Origin: Camellia lanceoleosa
Lineage: Eukaryota > Streptophyta > Magnoliopsida > Ericales > Theaceae
Assembly: GCA_025200525.1 (NCBI GenBank)
Contig: CM045761.1
Coordinates: 203,972,321-204,036,320 of the forward strand
Reading direction: 5' to 3'
DNA length: 64,000 bases
Positions 22,067-34,959 of this stretch are shown here, piece by piece. The notes beneath the pieces were generated by a model. It saw nothing but the letters and a program-made list of their open reading frames with translations. It was not told where the DNA came from and did no database searches. The translations under genes were made by a program, and so were the position numbers. Every line of letters starts with the position of its first letter. Position 1 is the stretch's first letter.

Positions 22067-24289
22067 CTCATTAAAATATGTCAATAAGTAGATAATTATT
22101 TACAATATGAAAATAATTACATTTAATTATAAGGAAGAAATAAATCACGCAACACAAACAACCTTATAATAGGAGAAAAATTATTAAATAAAAGTGTATA
22201 ATTGAGAGAGAGAGAGAGGAGGTGGATAAAATTACATGTGAGATTACTTTTGAAGTAATTAAAGGATAAAAAAAAAAGCTTTTTGGGCATGTGAAAGAGC
22301 GATTTATTAGTGTATATGGGATAAAGTTGTAGGAAAAATGAACTTTGTGTGCAGTTGAAGGACAAAATCATATTCCAATAAAAATGTATATGGCCCCGTT
22401 AGCTGTAAAGCCACGGCCCACGGTCCTCCCGCTCTACACTTTTCTAGTCTCCTAACAAGAATAAGGTTTGCTTGATTGAATCAAATAGACAACAAGGTGG
22501 AAGATTTCCTTCTGTCAAGAAATTTGGATTCAACGGGCTGTTTAGATATGTGGAGTTCACAACAGATTCTATTTTCATGATTTGAATCGTTCATTTTATC
22601 CGATATTTTGATTTTATTTTATTATCCGGATTGAATATGAGAGTTTAAAAAGGATATGTAATACCTAAAGATAACTATATGATATAATATGTTATATGTT
22701 ATAAAATATGAGATAGATTATATATACTATGGAGTCACTTATACATACTATGCTTGGTTTAGATAGAACTATGTTTGGTTAAGATAGAATATAAGATGAG
22801 ATAAGAGAAGAGTAATTATTTTTGACGTTTGGATGAAATATGAGCTATATCTGACCGTGAGGGATATTCAATATTATGGGGATGGTTTTGCATATCCCTT
22901 TTTACATCATATACTATTTACACTTTCCATATTAAAATAACCAAACACGGGATATAGAGAGATAAAAAACATGTGGGACCCACCTCATATTATATACGGT
23001 TCTACACCTATATCCGCCTTTATATCCGGTAAACAAACCGAGCCTTTGTGTGTTTCATTCACACAAAAATTAAGTTGATTCGATAAAAATACAATAGATT
23101 GAATAAATTATAATTATTGGATAGACTCTTTTTTTTGGGAGGGATGAAATATACAAAGTGTCTAATAAAATAAAAGGTTGATTATCGAAACATGATTCAT
23201 GATAGGCTTTAGATCTAAATAGTCCTCCAATTTAAATTTTGGACGGAGAATTTTCCTCCAAAAGAAAATTAAAAAAGTAAGGTTTGCTTCACTCCTTAGT
23301 CATGTAAAATGCAATGAATTCTTTTTAATTCTCAAAGAAAGTTAGTGTAATTAATCTATTTAATTTGTTGAGAAAAGAAGATTGACCATCTATATTTCTT
23401 TAATGCTATCTACCAATTAGTATTTAGAGATTTTACTCACTAGGCAATCACTAATTAAATTTATTTATCCAGCAAAGATGTGGGGGAAATCCCACTAGTC
23501 AAACTTAATTCAGATCCCCCAAAAAAAAAAAAAAATCTTAATTCAGTGGTAGAATAAAAAATAAAATAAAAATTAAAACCTTGGTTTTGTTTTGGCCTCT
23601 TTCAAAAGCTTTGCTCTTGATGGTTATAATACAATAAAATATTTTAAATGAATTCGCAATTGGAATGGAATGAGATAAAAATAGTCAGTCCTATTTCATT
23701 ATTTGGTAAAAAAATATATATATCAATGAATCCAATAAATATTGTATGGCCAGTGGAGGAGAAGATGTACTTTGAGTTTTGAGATTGTGATTTCTATTTT
23801 AAAATGGATATTTTGTCTTTTTCATCATCATAGAGGAACCAAATGAGAAGATAAAAATTCTGATACGATGACTATTCTACTTTAATTTTAGATTTTGTTA
23901 ACATCTCTTAAAAGTATATATTGAAAAATTAAAAAATATTACTTAATTTAATTTTTTTTTTTAATGTGTTCTAAAAAATTATGTTATGTTTTTTATTTTT
24001 CATTAAGATGAATCAAACACAACGATCAGATAATAAATAAATAAATAAATAAAAGGATAAAATATCAATAAATTTTAAAATATAATTTTGTAAACTATTT
24101 AGTCTTTTATTTTTTTTATTAACCAAAAGGTCTCATTAAAATGAAAATTACACAAGAAGGTAGTCACTTACACGTTTGAATTTAATTTTTGAGGGATAAA
24201 AGTGGGTTTATCTAAATGTTAAATTACACATTTGGGCAATCCGTTCTATAGAGGTTTTGGATTTTCTCTCCTTCTGGAACAAATTTCAC
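22067..24289. other. AT-rich spacer, no gene; one probable MITE
   Basis: No coding frame is supported. From about 22773 to 23035 there are MITE-like features: TTTGGTTAAGATAG at one side, an approximate inverted counterpart (CCGGTAAACAAACC) at the other, and GGATAT words inside. The borders are not firm. Confidence 0.45.
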
Positions 24290-24530
24290 ATTACGAACAA
24301 GAACGCAACACTTCAATATAACACACTAAAAAACTCCTTAATATACTTTTCCTAAACGTAACACTCTAATGTAATACACTCCAATATAACACACAAAAAC
24401 TCCTTATTGTACTTTTCTCAAACGTAACAATCGAATCAATGTAATTTCAAACGTAACGCTCCAATGTAACACACATAAAAACACTAACTTAGTGTACTTT
24501 TTCTAAACGTAACACTCAGTTTGAAATTAT
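24290..24530. repeat. Short-unit repeat around CCAATATAACACAC
   Basis: Words such as CTCCAATATAACACAC, AAAACTCCTTA and CTTTTCTAAACGTAACACTC recur about every 75-80 bp. Inverted relatives flank the foldback element at 24743-25576, so this may be the arm of a larger element it inserted into. Confidence 0.55.
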
Positions 24531-24742
24531 ACATTTATCCAAAATTTACTAATGAATTTTTGTACTCCCTTTTAAATGGTTTGAAAAATCCTGCACCCTT
24601 TTGGAATAGTTTGAAGAATTTCACATCATTTTTTTGAAGGGTTACATTAGAGCATTACGCTTGGATAAAATACACTAAGAAATTTTTTTTATATGTTACA
24701 TTAGAGTGTTACACTGAATTGTTTTATGTTTGGAAAAACTAT

Positions 24743-25576
24743 AGAGTGAATTACACTATGATCCTTATAATTTGGAGCTCATGTCACTTTAGTTCTTGAC
24801 TTTTTAATTATAATACATTTGACCTTGAATTTTAAAATTTGTTCCAAATAAAGACAATTGAAGATACCAATAATCAATTTCAATGTTAAAATCGTTAATT
24901 TGATAAAATATAAACTAATTTGACAAAAATAAATGTCAAAAATATATTTTTGAATTTTTAAAAATTATTTTTACTCATTAAAAATAAAATTATGTAAAAT
25001 TGATAAATCTTTTACACATTTATTTATTTTACCAAATTAATTTTTATTATGCGTTTGGATGATAATCATGTAATGGGTGGGTTTTTTTTTATTTTCATTA
25101 AATTTGTTTCTATTTTTTCAAAAGTCAAATATGGCAACAATTTTGATATCATTATTAAACCAATCCATTAAATAAAAAATTTAAAACTAAAATTTTTTTA
25201 TATGTTAAATATATTGATTACACATTAAAAGTCTAACAACCACTCATTACATAATCATCATCCAAATACATAATAAATTTAATTTGGTAAAATAAAAAAA
25301 TGTATCAAAGATTTATCAATTTTACATAATTTTATCTTTAGTTGGTAGAAATAATTTTAAAAATTTTAAAAATATTTTTTTGACATTTATTTTTGTCAAT
25401 TTTGTTTATATTTTATCAAATTGACGATTTTGTCCTTGAAATTGAGCAATGTTATCTTCAATTGTCCTTATTTGGAACAACGTTCAAAATTTATGGTCAA
25501 ATGTGTTACAATTGAAAAGTCAAGGACCTAAGTGACACAAACCTCAAATTATAGAGACCATTAGTGTAATTTGCCC
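24743..25576. mobile_element. Foldback element (about 834 bp), relative of 17482-18489
   Basis: Long inverted arms: GTGAATTACACTATGATCCT near the left end, and at the right end a segment whose reverse complement starts GGGCAAATTACACTA. Both arms continue through matched sequence around CAATTGAAGATA. Flanks are AAAACTAT and AAAAGTAT, an 8 bp target duplication with one mismatch. There are no ORFs. Confidence 0.8.
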
Positions 25577-25951
25577 AAAAGTATACTAACGAGTCTTTTC
25601 AGAATGTTACATTGTGTGTTACATTGAAGTGTTACAGATTGAAATTATACATTTACTCAAAACTTACTAAAGAGTTTTTGTACTCCTTTTGAAATATTTG
25701 AAAAATCTCACATCCTTTTGGAATGAATAATCTCATATTTCAAGTTATTTTTGTACTTCTTTTGAAATATTTGGAAAATCTTACATTTTAAGTCATTCTA
25801 AATAAAAAAAGATTTCCATATAAAAATTTATCTCGAATTTAATTTTTATAAGTTGTGTATTTTACCTTTCTAGTACAAAAGGAAAAATAAATAAATAAAT
25901 AAAAAGAAAGAAGAATAAGAAGGAAATATAATAGAAATAAAGGCTTATTAA
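25577..25951. other. AT-rich spacer with inverted relatives of 24290-24730
   Basis: Contains GTTACATTGTGTGTTACATT and related words that mirror the left flank of the foldback element. No gene. Confidence 0.45.
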
Positions 25952-26112
25952 TATTGTGTTTGGTTGGGGGATTTGAGAGTGAATTTAGAAAGAGAAATGA
26001 AAAAGGTATGTGAAATATAAATAAAATATACATATATTTCACCTAATTTCACATACTTTTTTTTCCTTTTCATTTCTAAATTCATTTCCAAATCTCTCAA
26101 CCAAACACAACA
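25952..26112. mobile_element. Tourist-like MITE, 161 bp, TAA target
   Basis: Ends TTGTGTTTGGTTGGGGGATT and AATCTCTCAACCAAACACAA are inverted copies. TAA lies on each side (25949-25951 and 26113-26115). Same family as 18845-19003. Confidence 0.8.
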
Positions 26113-26135
26113 TAAATCTAATTTTTAAATAATAT

Positions 26136-26975
26136 TGAGAGGGAGATTTGTGATGAACAGTGGGCCGAGCTACACCAACATGGAATATGGTGTTGGGCTC
26201 TGAAAGGAGAACTTGGAGTCTGTTGTGAGGCCGAATTGGATCCGCATTGAATATGGTGCACCACTGGATTAGGATTGTCTGGGATATATTGGGTTAAACT
26301 AAGATTTCACAAAACACGATGTCGGACCGAGTTTGACCCATACGGATTATGGTGTTGGGCCAGACCAAGCCGAGTTGTGTGGGCCGGATTGAGTTGTGAA
26401 GACAGCGATCCATGAGACCGCGATCTTGGCGCCGAGATCTCAACAAAGGTGCTTGACTTAGTCAGCGCTGATAGGTCGATTTGGTCCGATTTGACATTAA
26501 GCAGTCCAACGTCATGTTTATATTTTGCCAAGTAATAGCTCGGTTCATTATTCCATGTAAACCAATGATAAGAAGAGGGGGAATCTAGTCTTGGCATGCG
26601 TCAATACCGTTTGGTGGTTTCGGTCTCTACACATGTAAGAAAGGTAGAGGGGAGTACAACCACCTGTCCAGGAAGGACAACAGGCGTAGTGCGTCCACAA
26701 TCTCTGTGGTCGCATAGCCAGCCTTGAAAAGGAGAAAGAGACACGTTAGAGGTAAGCAACCTGAAGCAATCTTGAATTCTTTCTCTCTCTCTCTAGAGGG
26801 TCTGCCTTCTCTCTTCTCCTAAAAAGTTAACTTGATCGTCAGAAGAGTTTTTGGCAAATCCACTGGCCAGGTAACTCATCATTATTTTGTTCACAGTGCG
26901 ACGGAGTTTTAACGAAGCGAGACGAGCTTAGTAGTAAAGAGGTACGGAGCGAAACGAATATTTCTCTTCCATACA
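26136..26975 (+). mobile_element. Solo LTR of a Tat-like element (840 bp), target duplication AATAT
   Basis: It starts TGAGAGGGAGATTTGTGATG and ends ATATTTCTCTTCCATACA. The complete Tat element downstream has LTRs starting TGAGAGGGTGATTTATATG and ending TATATTTCTTTCTCGTACA, so the families are related though diverged. AATAT flanks both sides (26131-26135 and 26976-26980). No primer binding site or coding sequence follows, as expected after recombination between two LTRs. Confidence 0.88.
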
Positions 26976-28439
26976 AATATATTAAATTTATTTTTTCAAA
27001 ATCAAAGAGATTAATTGATCTATAAAAAAAAATTCTTAGAACTAACCAAATTACCTTTTCTCTGGGATTTATAAGTATAATTTCCTAAATAAAAAGAGAA
27101 TACTTGCGTGAGTTGATATTCACCACGTGGTGGGGAGTGTTTGGGGAATGGAACAGGAATCAAAGCGAACAAGCCAGCACATTTATCATGAGAATCATCC
27201 ATGAAAAATTATTCATTGGTCCTGACCCATCAATGATTATATTTTATATTAATTATAATTTATTATAAATTTTTATATGTTTTAATCATCAAATATAAAT
27301 TGGTAAATCTTATTTTCTTTATCAATTACAAGACCATGTGAAAGTGCCCCATAAGCAACCAATAACTTCTCCAATAATGAGTCCATTAATTCATCAATCA
27401 ATATAAATCTAATCTACATCAAATCAAAAAAAATAAATAAATAAATAAAATAAAATAAAATAAATCTAATCTACATCAAATTTAAAAAAATAAAAATCTA
27501 ATCTACATCCAAAAAAGACACAAACACCACCATTATTATGGCTTTTCGTTTTCAGCTCCAAACTGTCATGAGATGGGAAAATTATTGGAAAAAATGTAAA
27601 TAAATGATATTTTTACAAAATATTTACAAATTTATGAAAAAATTTATAATTTTAATTATTGATAAACTTTTTCACCTATGTAAAAAATTTAAAACTTGCA
27701 CTGAAAAGCAATTTTCAGATAATTAATTGATAATTTTGAAGCAAATTCCATAACGTCCCAACTTGACTAAAAATCGGTTATAGAATAATAAGACACAACA
27801 TTTTTACATAAGATAGATCTCACACTTATGTGAGAAGATTGTATTTGATTTATACACAAGTACAAGAATTGTAAATTAAAACATCTATTATTATGATTTA
27901 TATATATCATTTTGATTAAATTTATAAAATTTATATCTCCAAAAATAATTTTGTGTTACGTAATATGCTCTTAAGAGCAACTCCAACTATACTTTTCATT
28001 TTTACTAGCTAATATATAAAAAAAATAATTCTTTATGTTGTGTATTTTTTTATTCATGTACTTCAATATTATTCTTTATTTTACCTATCTATACACATAA
28101 ATATGAAAAAGTCTCTCAAGACCCTTTAAATATAACTAGTCTTAAAATTTTTTATTAAAATAATTATAGTAATAGCTAATCTATTAAAGTGACTAAAATT
28201 TAATAATACTAATTATAATAACTAACAAATCTCTTTTAAAATATTCCTTGAGAATACTCTAACAAACACTAAAAAGCTTTTGAGTTCAAAAAAATAAAAA
28301 ATAAATAAAATCATACCAGAAGAAAGAGAACAAGAACGAGTAAATGGCCGCCCCTCTGACCATGTCTCAATTTTAGTCAAGTTTGATATGTGTTCAAAAA
28401 GTTAAAAATTAAAAAATTATTTTAAAAGTTATTATTATT
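26976..28439. other. AT-rich spacer, no supported gene
   Basis: A 60-codon minus-strand frame at 27020-27202 starts MDDSHDKCAG but matches nothing I know. Simple repeats (AAAT)n occur near 27430-27470. Confidence 0.5.
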
Positions 28440-29177
28440 TATTAAAAGTCAAAAAGTACGGCTGCATAACTTTTCATTCTAATTTTTCCCTACACACTAA
28501 TTTATATAATTTTTTAATACACATTTTTTCATAAAAAGTCAAAAAGTTAACCCAAGCAATCATATTTTTTTCCTCAATTTTTTAACTAAGAAAGTCAAAA
28601 AGTGTACTTATTTATCAAATAAGATAATAATAAACTCATTTGGGAAAGAGGGTTTGGGGCTTTTTTTAGTTAAAATAGTCAAAAGTAAATAAATAAATAA
28701 AATAGATTTTTTAATTTAATAAGACAAAATATCATATTCAATTTATAATCATTATATTATTTCTCTCATAAAAAAATCAAAAAATTCTTCCCAAACTAAG
28801 TTTTTTAACCCCAAATTAAAATAGCTAAAAAGTTAAAAAGACAACTCACTTCCCAAACAAATCCAACATTAATCTCAAAGGCCAAATAAAAAGGGTCACA
28901 TAAATATAAATATAAATATAAATATAAGAAAAAAAGTTAATTTATTAATTTCTTAACTTATTTAGATTATACCACCTATTTATTTTTATTTTTATATATT
29001 TCCTAAAAAAAATTAAGAACTAGTTTTCTTCTTTCGAAACAAACCATAGAATAATACATAGTCCACCTCGCATGACTTGTGACCTACATTCCATATTCCA
29101 AACTATACAACTTACAAAAAAAAAATTCTTTAATTTTTTTGAAACAATAGTAAAAATTCAAACCGAGTCTCAAAACT

Positions 29178-29188
29178 TATAAAAAGGC
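29178..29188 (+). promoter_or_regulatory. Probable TATA box of the GT92 gene
   Basis: TTATAAAAAGG lies about 70 bp before the start codon, followed by a CT-rich leader (CATCCCTCTCTCTTCTCC). The position is right for a short 5' UTR. The other copy has TTATAAAAGG at about 716. Confidence 0.65.
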
Positions 29189-29247
29189 GGCTGGCTTTCA
29201 TCTGTTTTCAACTTCACAAACTCCATCCCTCTCTCTTCTCCGCTCCA

Positions 29248-30897
29248 ATGGCCTGCAATATTCGCACGATCTTTATGGCCTCCCTGGCCTCGATCATCTT
29301 CTTGGCTTCTCTGTATCACCACCACCTTTTCCATCCCCAACCTATTATCTCCTCCGAAAATCTCCCTCTCCACCCCCAAATCCACCCCAATTACGCCATC
29401 CAAGAACATCACCGCCACCAACAACAAATCGTCCCCGACTCCATCCCCTCCGTCTCGATTCTTCTTCCTGCCTGGGAAGTCCTCGTCGTTGTATCTCTGG
29501 CTACGCCGATTACGCCGGACTTCATCGCCGGCCCCTTCACCTGCCTCTTCCCCAACAACGTTTCTTCGCCGGCGAAGCCCGCCGGCTTTCTACCTGCCCC
29601 TTATCGAACCACATTTAAATGTGATTTTCCGATCACACTCCACCGCCGATTGCCTTTCCCCCAACCTATACTGACGAGATCGCCGGAGAGGAGTACTCTG
29701 CCTCAGTCGCCGGACCTACTCCGGTGGAATTTCCTCGTCTACGACTCTCTCTCCACAGAAAACGACGTCGTCTTGTTCGTGAAAGGCCTCAACCATCGCC
29801 AGGGCGGTTACCGACTAGCGAACGAGTTTCGGTGCGTGTTCGGCGACGATGACGGAGTTAACGGGGTCAAAACAACCGTTACGACTTCATACCAAGAGGT
29901 GTTTCGATGTCGAATCCCGGAAGTGTCGGCGTTTTCCGATTCTGGAGGAGGGCGAATCCGAATCTCCCTCGAAATGTCGGAACAGAAACGTGTGGTCCCT
30001 TCTTTGGCGTACTACACTCCTGCGCGCAAGGTAGTAGTTGAGCAGCCGAAGTCGCTACTGTGCGCCTGCACCATGGTTTACAACGTTGCCAAGTTCTTGA
30101 AAGAGTGGGTTGTGTACCATTCTTCGATTGGGGTTGATAGATTCATATTATACGACAACGAGAGTGACGATGATTTGCAGAGAGTCGTCCAAGAGCTAGT
30201 CCAAGAAGGCTATAATGTAACCATTTTGTTTTGGCTATGGCCCAAGACTCAGGAAGCTGGGTTTTCTCACTCTGTGATTTACGCAAACACCTCGTTCTCA
30301 TGGATGATGTATATCGATGTCGACGAATTCGTTTACTCTCCTTCATGGCTGAATTCACCAAACCCATCACACCAAATGTTGAAATCTCTCTTGCCACAAT
30401 CACCATCATCGAAAATCGGGCAAGTCATGATTAGTTGTTACGAGTTTGGGCCGTCGAATCAGAGCTCGCACCCATTAATGGGGGTAACGCAAGGGTACAA
30501 CTGTCGAAGGCGATCAGACAACAGGCACAAATCGATTGTGTTGTTAGACGCTGTCGACGAGTCCTTGCTAAACGTGATTCACCATTTCAAATTGAAGCAA
30601 GGGTACAGGGAGATGAAGATGAGTGTTGAAGATGCGGTGGTGAATCACTACAAGTTTCAGGCGTGGTCGGAGTTCAAGACAAAGTTTCGGCGAAGAGTGT
30701 CGGCATACGTGGTGGATTGGATGCAAGAGATGAATCCAGAGTCTAAGGATAGGACGCCGGGATTAGGGTTTGTGCCGGTGGAGCCCGAAGGGTGGCTGGA
30801 GAAGTTTTGTGAGGAGTACGATGAGCGGTTGAAGGATTTAACGAGGCGGTGGTTCGGGTTCGAATCACCGCCGGCTGATGTTGGCAAAGATGAATGA
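29248..30897 (+). CDS. Glycosyltransferase family 92 (DUF23) protein, 549 aa
   Basis: Single-exon gene. The N-terminus (about residues 7-24, TIFMASLASIIFLASLY) is a short hydrophobic segment suited to a type II Golgi membrane anchor, followed by a proline- and histidine-rich stem. The GT92 domain starts near residue 266 with CACTMVYNVAKFLKEWVVYH and FILYDNESDD. A DVD motif at residues 357-359 in MMYIDVDEF is the expected metal and nucleotide-sugar site. The C-terminal part keeps HHFKLKQGY and VNHYKFQAW. Length fits plant members such as Arabidopsis At1g27200, to which this type looks closest. GT92 includes the galactan beta-1,4-galactosyltransferases GALS1-3, so a cell-wall role is possible, but the acceptor is not shown by sequence. 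The ATG at 29248 was chosen because it starts the anchor; a second Met lies at codon 10. Confidence 0.92.
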   Translation: MACNIRTIFMASLASIIFLASLYHHHLFHPQPIISSENLPLHPQIHPNYAIQEHHRHQQQIVPDSIPSVSILLPAWEVLVVVSLATPITPDFIAGPFTCLFPNNVSSPAKPAGFLPAPYRTTFKCDFPITLHRRLPFPQPILTRSPERSTLPQSPDLLRWNFLVYDSLSTENDVVLFVKGLNHRQGGYRLANEFRCVFGDDDGVNGVKTTVTTSYQEVFRCRIPEVSAFSDSGGGRIRISLEMSEQKRVVPSLAYYTPARKVVVEQPKSLLCACTMVYNVAKFLKEWVVYHSSIGVDRFILYDNESDDDLQRVVQELVQEGYNVTILFWLWPKTQEAGFSHSVIYANTSFSWMMYIDVDEFVYSPSWLNSPNPSHQMLKSLLPQSPSSKIGQVMISCYEFGPSNQSSHPLMGVTQGYNCRRRSDNRHKSIVLLDAVDESLLNVIHHFKLKQGYREMKMSVEDAVVNHYKFQAWSEFKTKFRRRVSAYVVDWMQEMNPESKDRTPGLGFVPVEPEGWLEKFCEEYDERLKDLTRRWFGFESPPADVGKDE

Positions 30898-31786
30898 AGT
30901 AGTCTTTAGCCAGGAATTGAGTTTGTAGTTTTGACGTAGACAAAACAAATAGGTGTTTGCATTAACACTGTTGCATGCATTGGTTTGGAGGTGATTAGGA
31001 ATTGGATTGGATGAAGGTAAGGTAAACAGAATTGGGCTATACTTACGTATATGTCATAACAAGTAAATATATTGTCTAATGGATCTTATGAAAAAAATTT
31101 ATTATAAAAAAAGTTGTTAATTATATATTTTAGTGACAACTTATAAAAATCATGACCAAAAAAATATATATTAATTGTTAATTTTTAAAGACATATATAA
31201 CAAAATGTAACAAAAAAATTAATTTTAGTGACAATTTTACTAAGACTTATTTTTAATAGAACTTGATGGGAATTAAGTCCAACTATTAGGACTTATTAGT
31301 AGTTTACCGAACAGAATTTTGTGTACAGATTTTTTTTTTTTTTTTAGATAGAAATTGATTTATTTATTTTTGTTATGTATTCATTTCAAATTAAAACAAT
31401 TCCCATATAAATGGGAATTTTAAATAAAATTAGTATCTTGATGGATTTTTATAAAGATTATTCTCTATTTACATATCATTTTTCAATTCTTTAGTACGTT
31501 CTCTTTTTGGAAGTTTGATTTTGAGTGAGTGAATAATTAATACACAATTTTTTTTTTATGGATATAAATGTTGAGATATATAAATTTTTTTATGAGATTA
31601 ATATACTTTTTGAATGTAAGATTCATTACTTTGAACTAATTGTAAAATGCAAGAACAAAATCTTTTTTTTATTATTTTTAGGCAAGGACAGACCAAAAAA
31701 TAGGTCAGTATAGCATAAAAAAAATTAATACACTTATTAGTATCATGAAATTATACTTTTATTAAAATTTCATTTTATTGATGCCT

Positions 31787-34700
31787 CAACTTTCAATTAT
31801 GAGTCAACTTTTACATTTAACATTTTAAGTCAATTTTACTCTTTTGTCCATTTAAGGTTAATGAAATTGATGGAAATTGACAAGTGATTCACACACGATA
31901 AATATACACAATACATTAATTTCTTTAGTAACTCTACACTTTAACTGAAATCCGATTTTTTCAATTTAAATTGTGAATTCAAAAAATGTAATTAACTTTC
32001 TTTTTCTTTCTCAAACAAAGAATAGCACAGATTATTTGTTCAATTCTCTATCTCATCTTTTATTTTATAATCCAGTATATATTATTATATTATTAAAATT
32101 AATAATTAAAAGAAGATGAGACAAACAATGGTAACAAAAATGGAATAGATGTGGGTTGGCTTTTTAATTTTTTAGTTATTTTAATTTAGGGTTAACAAGT
32201 TTCGTTTGGGGATGAGTCTTTTAGTTTTTTTACTTTTATGAGAGAAATAATAAAATAATTATAATTTAAATGTGATCTTTTTATTTTATTACTTTTTTAA
32301 TTAATTTTATTTTTTAATGATTATTTTAACCCAAACCTTATGCCAAACGAATGCAAAGGAAGTTTGCTTGTGAAAAGGAAAAACTTTTTCCGAGCATTTT
32401 TCTTTTAATACTACTAAAAGAATGGTGTTGAAGTTAAGGGGAGAGAACCTGCTTTTTATCTTGCTTGTTAAACCAATCAAAGCATGCCATGTAGCTATCT
32501 GCTATATAAAGAAAATAGTATGTTTAATGATGATGATGATGATATTCAACAAATTATCGTTATATAAATAAGATTGTTGTATAAAATATTATAGCATAGG
32601 ATGATCCCTTTCATTTTAAATTAATCTACACAAAATCTAATGAAAACTAATAAATTTTCATAGAATAAAGAAATTTTAGAATATGAAACTAGACACATTC
32701 AAAAATTAACAATGCTAGGTATCATGAAAATTTTATCATGAAAATAATCATGAAAGTTTTGTGACCCTTGAATTACACTTAGAATAAAACACTACACACT
32801 AATTAAGGTAATCCAAGGATCATAAATTTTTCACAACAAAATTTTCATGATTCCTAACTTTTTCCTTCAAAAATATAATGAGTGTTATAACAATGAGTAA
32901 AAAAAATTTGTAATATTTATTAATTTATATGACATTACTCAAATCTAATATTCTACATGTAACCATTTAACTATTTCATAATGAATTAATTATTGAGCAT
33001 TTTCAGTGGCAGTGGAGCTCCACTTCTGTTTGGTGTTGTGATCATGCTTCATGATAGCACTTCGATTCAATCTTTTATCATATATTAGTTGAGTTTGGTT
33101 GTGGATTGGCCACTCCAAGCAAATGGTAATTATTCAGTAATTTTAGAATATAGACATGTGATATTTTATAATATTTTGATTGGTAGATAAGATGAATAGG
33201 TAGGATATTGTATTAAGTAATTGAGGAACATGAGAGGGTAAATTAAATGATGATTGGTTAAGGAGTACGAATACATGATACTCCAGAAATATTAAATAAC
33301 TTCCCCCAAACAAGTGGGTTGTTAAGTCGCCGTTTGATATTAGTTTTTTTAGTTGGCTTTTTTGAGTTAAGACTTTTTTAGTTTGAAACTAAAAGTTTGT
33401 TTGGTTTGGCTTTTTTGACTTTTATAAGAGAAAAAGTGAAATGATTATGGTTTAGATATGATATTTTGTCTTATTAACTTATTTAACCTATTTTGTCTTT
33501 TGTATTTTTTTAGCCCAACTAGTGCTCTTTTGGGAACCCCAACGCCGTTTTGCAGCCTCACAAAATGCCAAAGCTGCGTTTTTGGTCATTTGGGAAGTGA
33601 CCAAAAAGCAGGTTGTGAAATTATGTAACTACCCTCCATGTTTACATATTAAGGGCTAGGGCAAAATGTAAATTTCCTCAGTGCTTGTTTGGCAATGACT
33701 TTTTTAGTTAATTTTTTAACTTTTTTGACTTTTTTAGCCTAAGACCTTTTTGGTCATTTGATATTCTTGTTTGGCTTTTTGACTTTGGAATGGTAAATTT
33801 TTTTGTCTTTTTGTGATTTTTGTCCTTTTGTGATTTTTTGACTTTTTTTTGTCATTTTGTGATTTTTAGCCCAACTCAAAAACAAACGACCCCTAAGTTG
33901 GATGGAGTATTTTAATTATTTTATTGTATTGTGACATCATAAACAAATATTAATCCAAAAAGTAAAAAAATAACTTTTTATCAATTTCTTAAATCATTTT
34001 TTAAAAAAGTCAAAAAACTTGGGTAAAAGTCAAAAATTAATTTTTAACTATTTTTCTAAAACATTCTAAGTTAGCCAAACGAAGGCTAAGATGATCCTAC
34101 ATTTTTGTTCTTAATGATTTATTATTTTTGTGAATTGTGGGGGAATCTGGTTTTAGCATTCTAGGTTAATACTTAATATATATATATATATTATCCCTGA
34201 GAAATGCATGACTTTGAGCAGTTGACCCCTTTTGAATATGCCAATATATCCTTTATTATTCTACAATATTAATAGTAGTCTTAATTCATACACCCAACAG
34301 TTTGACAAAGTCATAGCCATCCCTGTAGAATTCAATTTTTTGCTTTTTTTCCCATAAAGAACAAAATTAAGCTTAAAAAATAAATGATTTGAGTAAGAAT
34401 TTGCAGAGGAAAGGCAAAAAAAAGAAAGGGAAAAAAAAAACTACTTTCACTTTTGAAGGGTGAGTGTCTGGAAAAACAAACAAATAGCTAGTAGCAACAC
34501 CCTTATTTATTTATTCCTCACCATTTTGCATTTATTTGTCTCAAAAGCCAAAATTCTCCCAACTTTTGAAGGGTTAAATTCAAACCAAGGAATTAGGATT
34601 TTAAAATATAAAAAAATAATAATAAATTAAATTATACTTAACGGTACAGTATGCAGTACATGCACATTACTGACATAACACTTTTCCTGCTTTTCCTGCT

Positions 34701-34959
34701 TTTCCTCTTTTATTGAGAACTAATTTGAAGTATCTCACTAAAACCAATTCACATCTCACAAATCAAGATTTTGTGGATTTAACCTAATAAATTGGTACAT
34801 CAATCTGTACATGACCTCTTCTCTCACTACACTATCCTATGATGACTTGAAGAAGAAACACTAGTCAGGTCTCAGGGATTGCCTTCCTTGCCCATATCCA
34901 CGAGGAGAGTATAGAATTCTAACCTCCCAAGTCAAACAAGACACATGACCAATCTCAAG
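31787..34959. other. Intergenic AT-rich DNA with MITE remnants
   Basis: No coding frame is supported. Remnants of Tourist-like elements (runs of GACTTTTTTAG and TTAGCCCAAC, with GTTTGG words) lie at about 32150-32350, 33325-33560 and 33680-33900. A (TA)n run lies near 34178-34192. The last 100 bp or so is the likely 3' UTR of the bromodomain gene. Confidence 0.6.

Larger units (their letters stand above)
28440..31786. repeat. Duplicated segment, intact copy
   Basis: This is the intact counterpart of 1-3333. It holds the GT92 gene with about 800 bp upstream and 890 bp downstream. Upstream at about 28620-28870 is a Tourist-like MITE (AACTCATTTGGGAAAGAG on the left, CTTCCCAAACAAATCC on the right), and an (AAATAT)n run lies at about 28904-28927. 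Confidence 0.9.

Noticed and set aside
22380..22445. GC-rich patch considered as a tRNA gene
   Set aside because: No acceptor stem, anticodon loop or T-loop consensus could be folded from it.
27020..27202. Minus-strand 60-codon frame starting MDDSHDKCAG
   Set aside because: It matches no family I know, has no clear partner exons, and the surroundings are AT-rich. A splice-like GT is not enough evidence.
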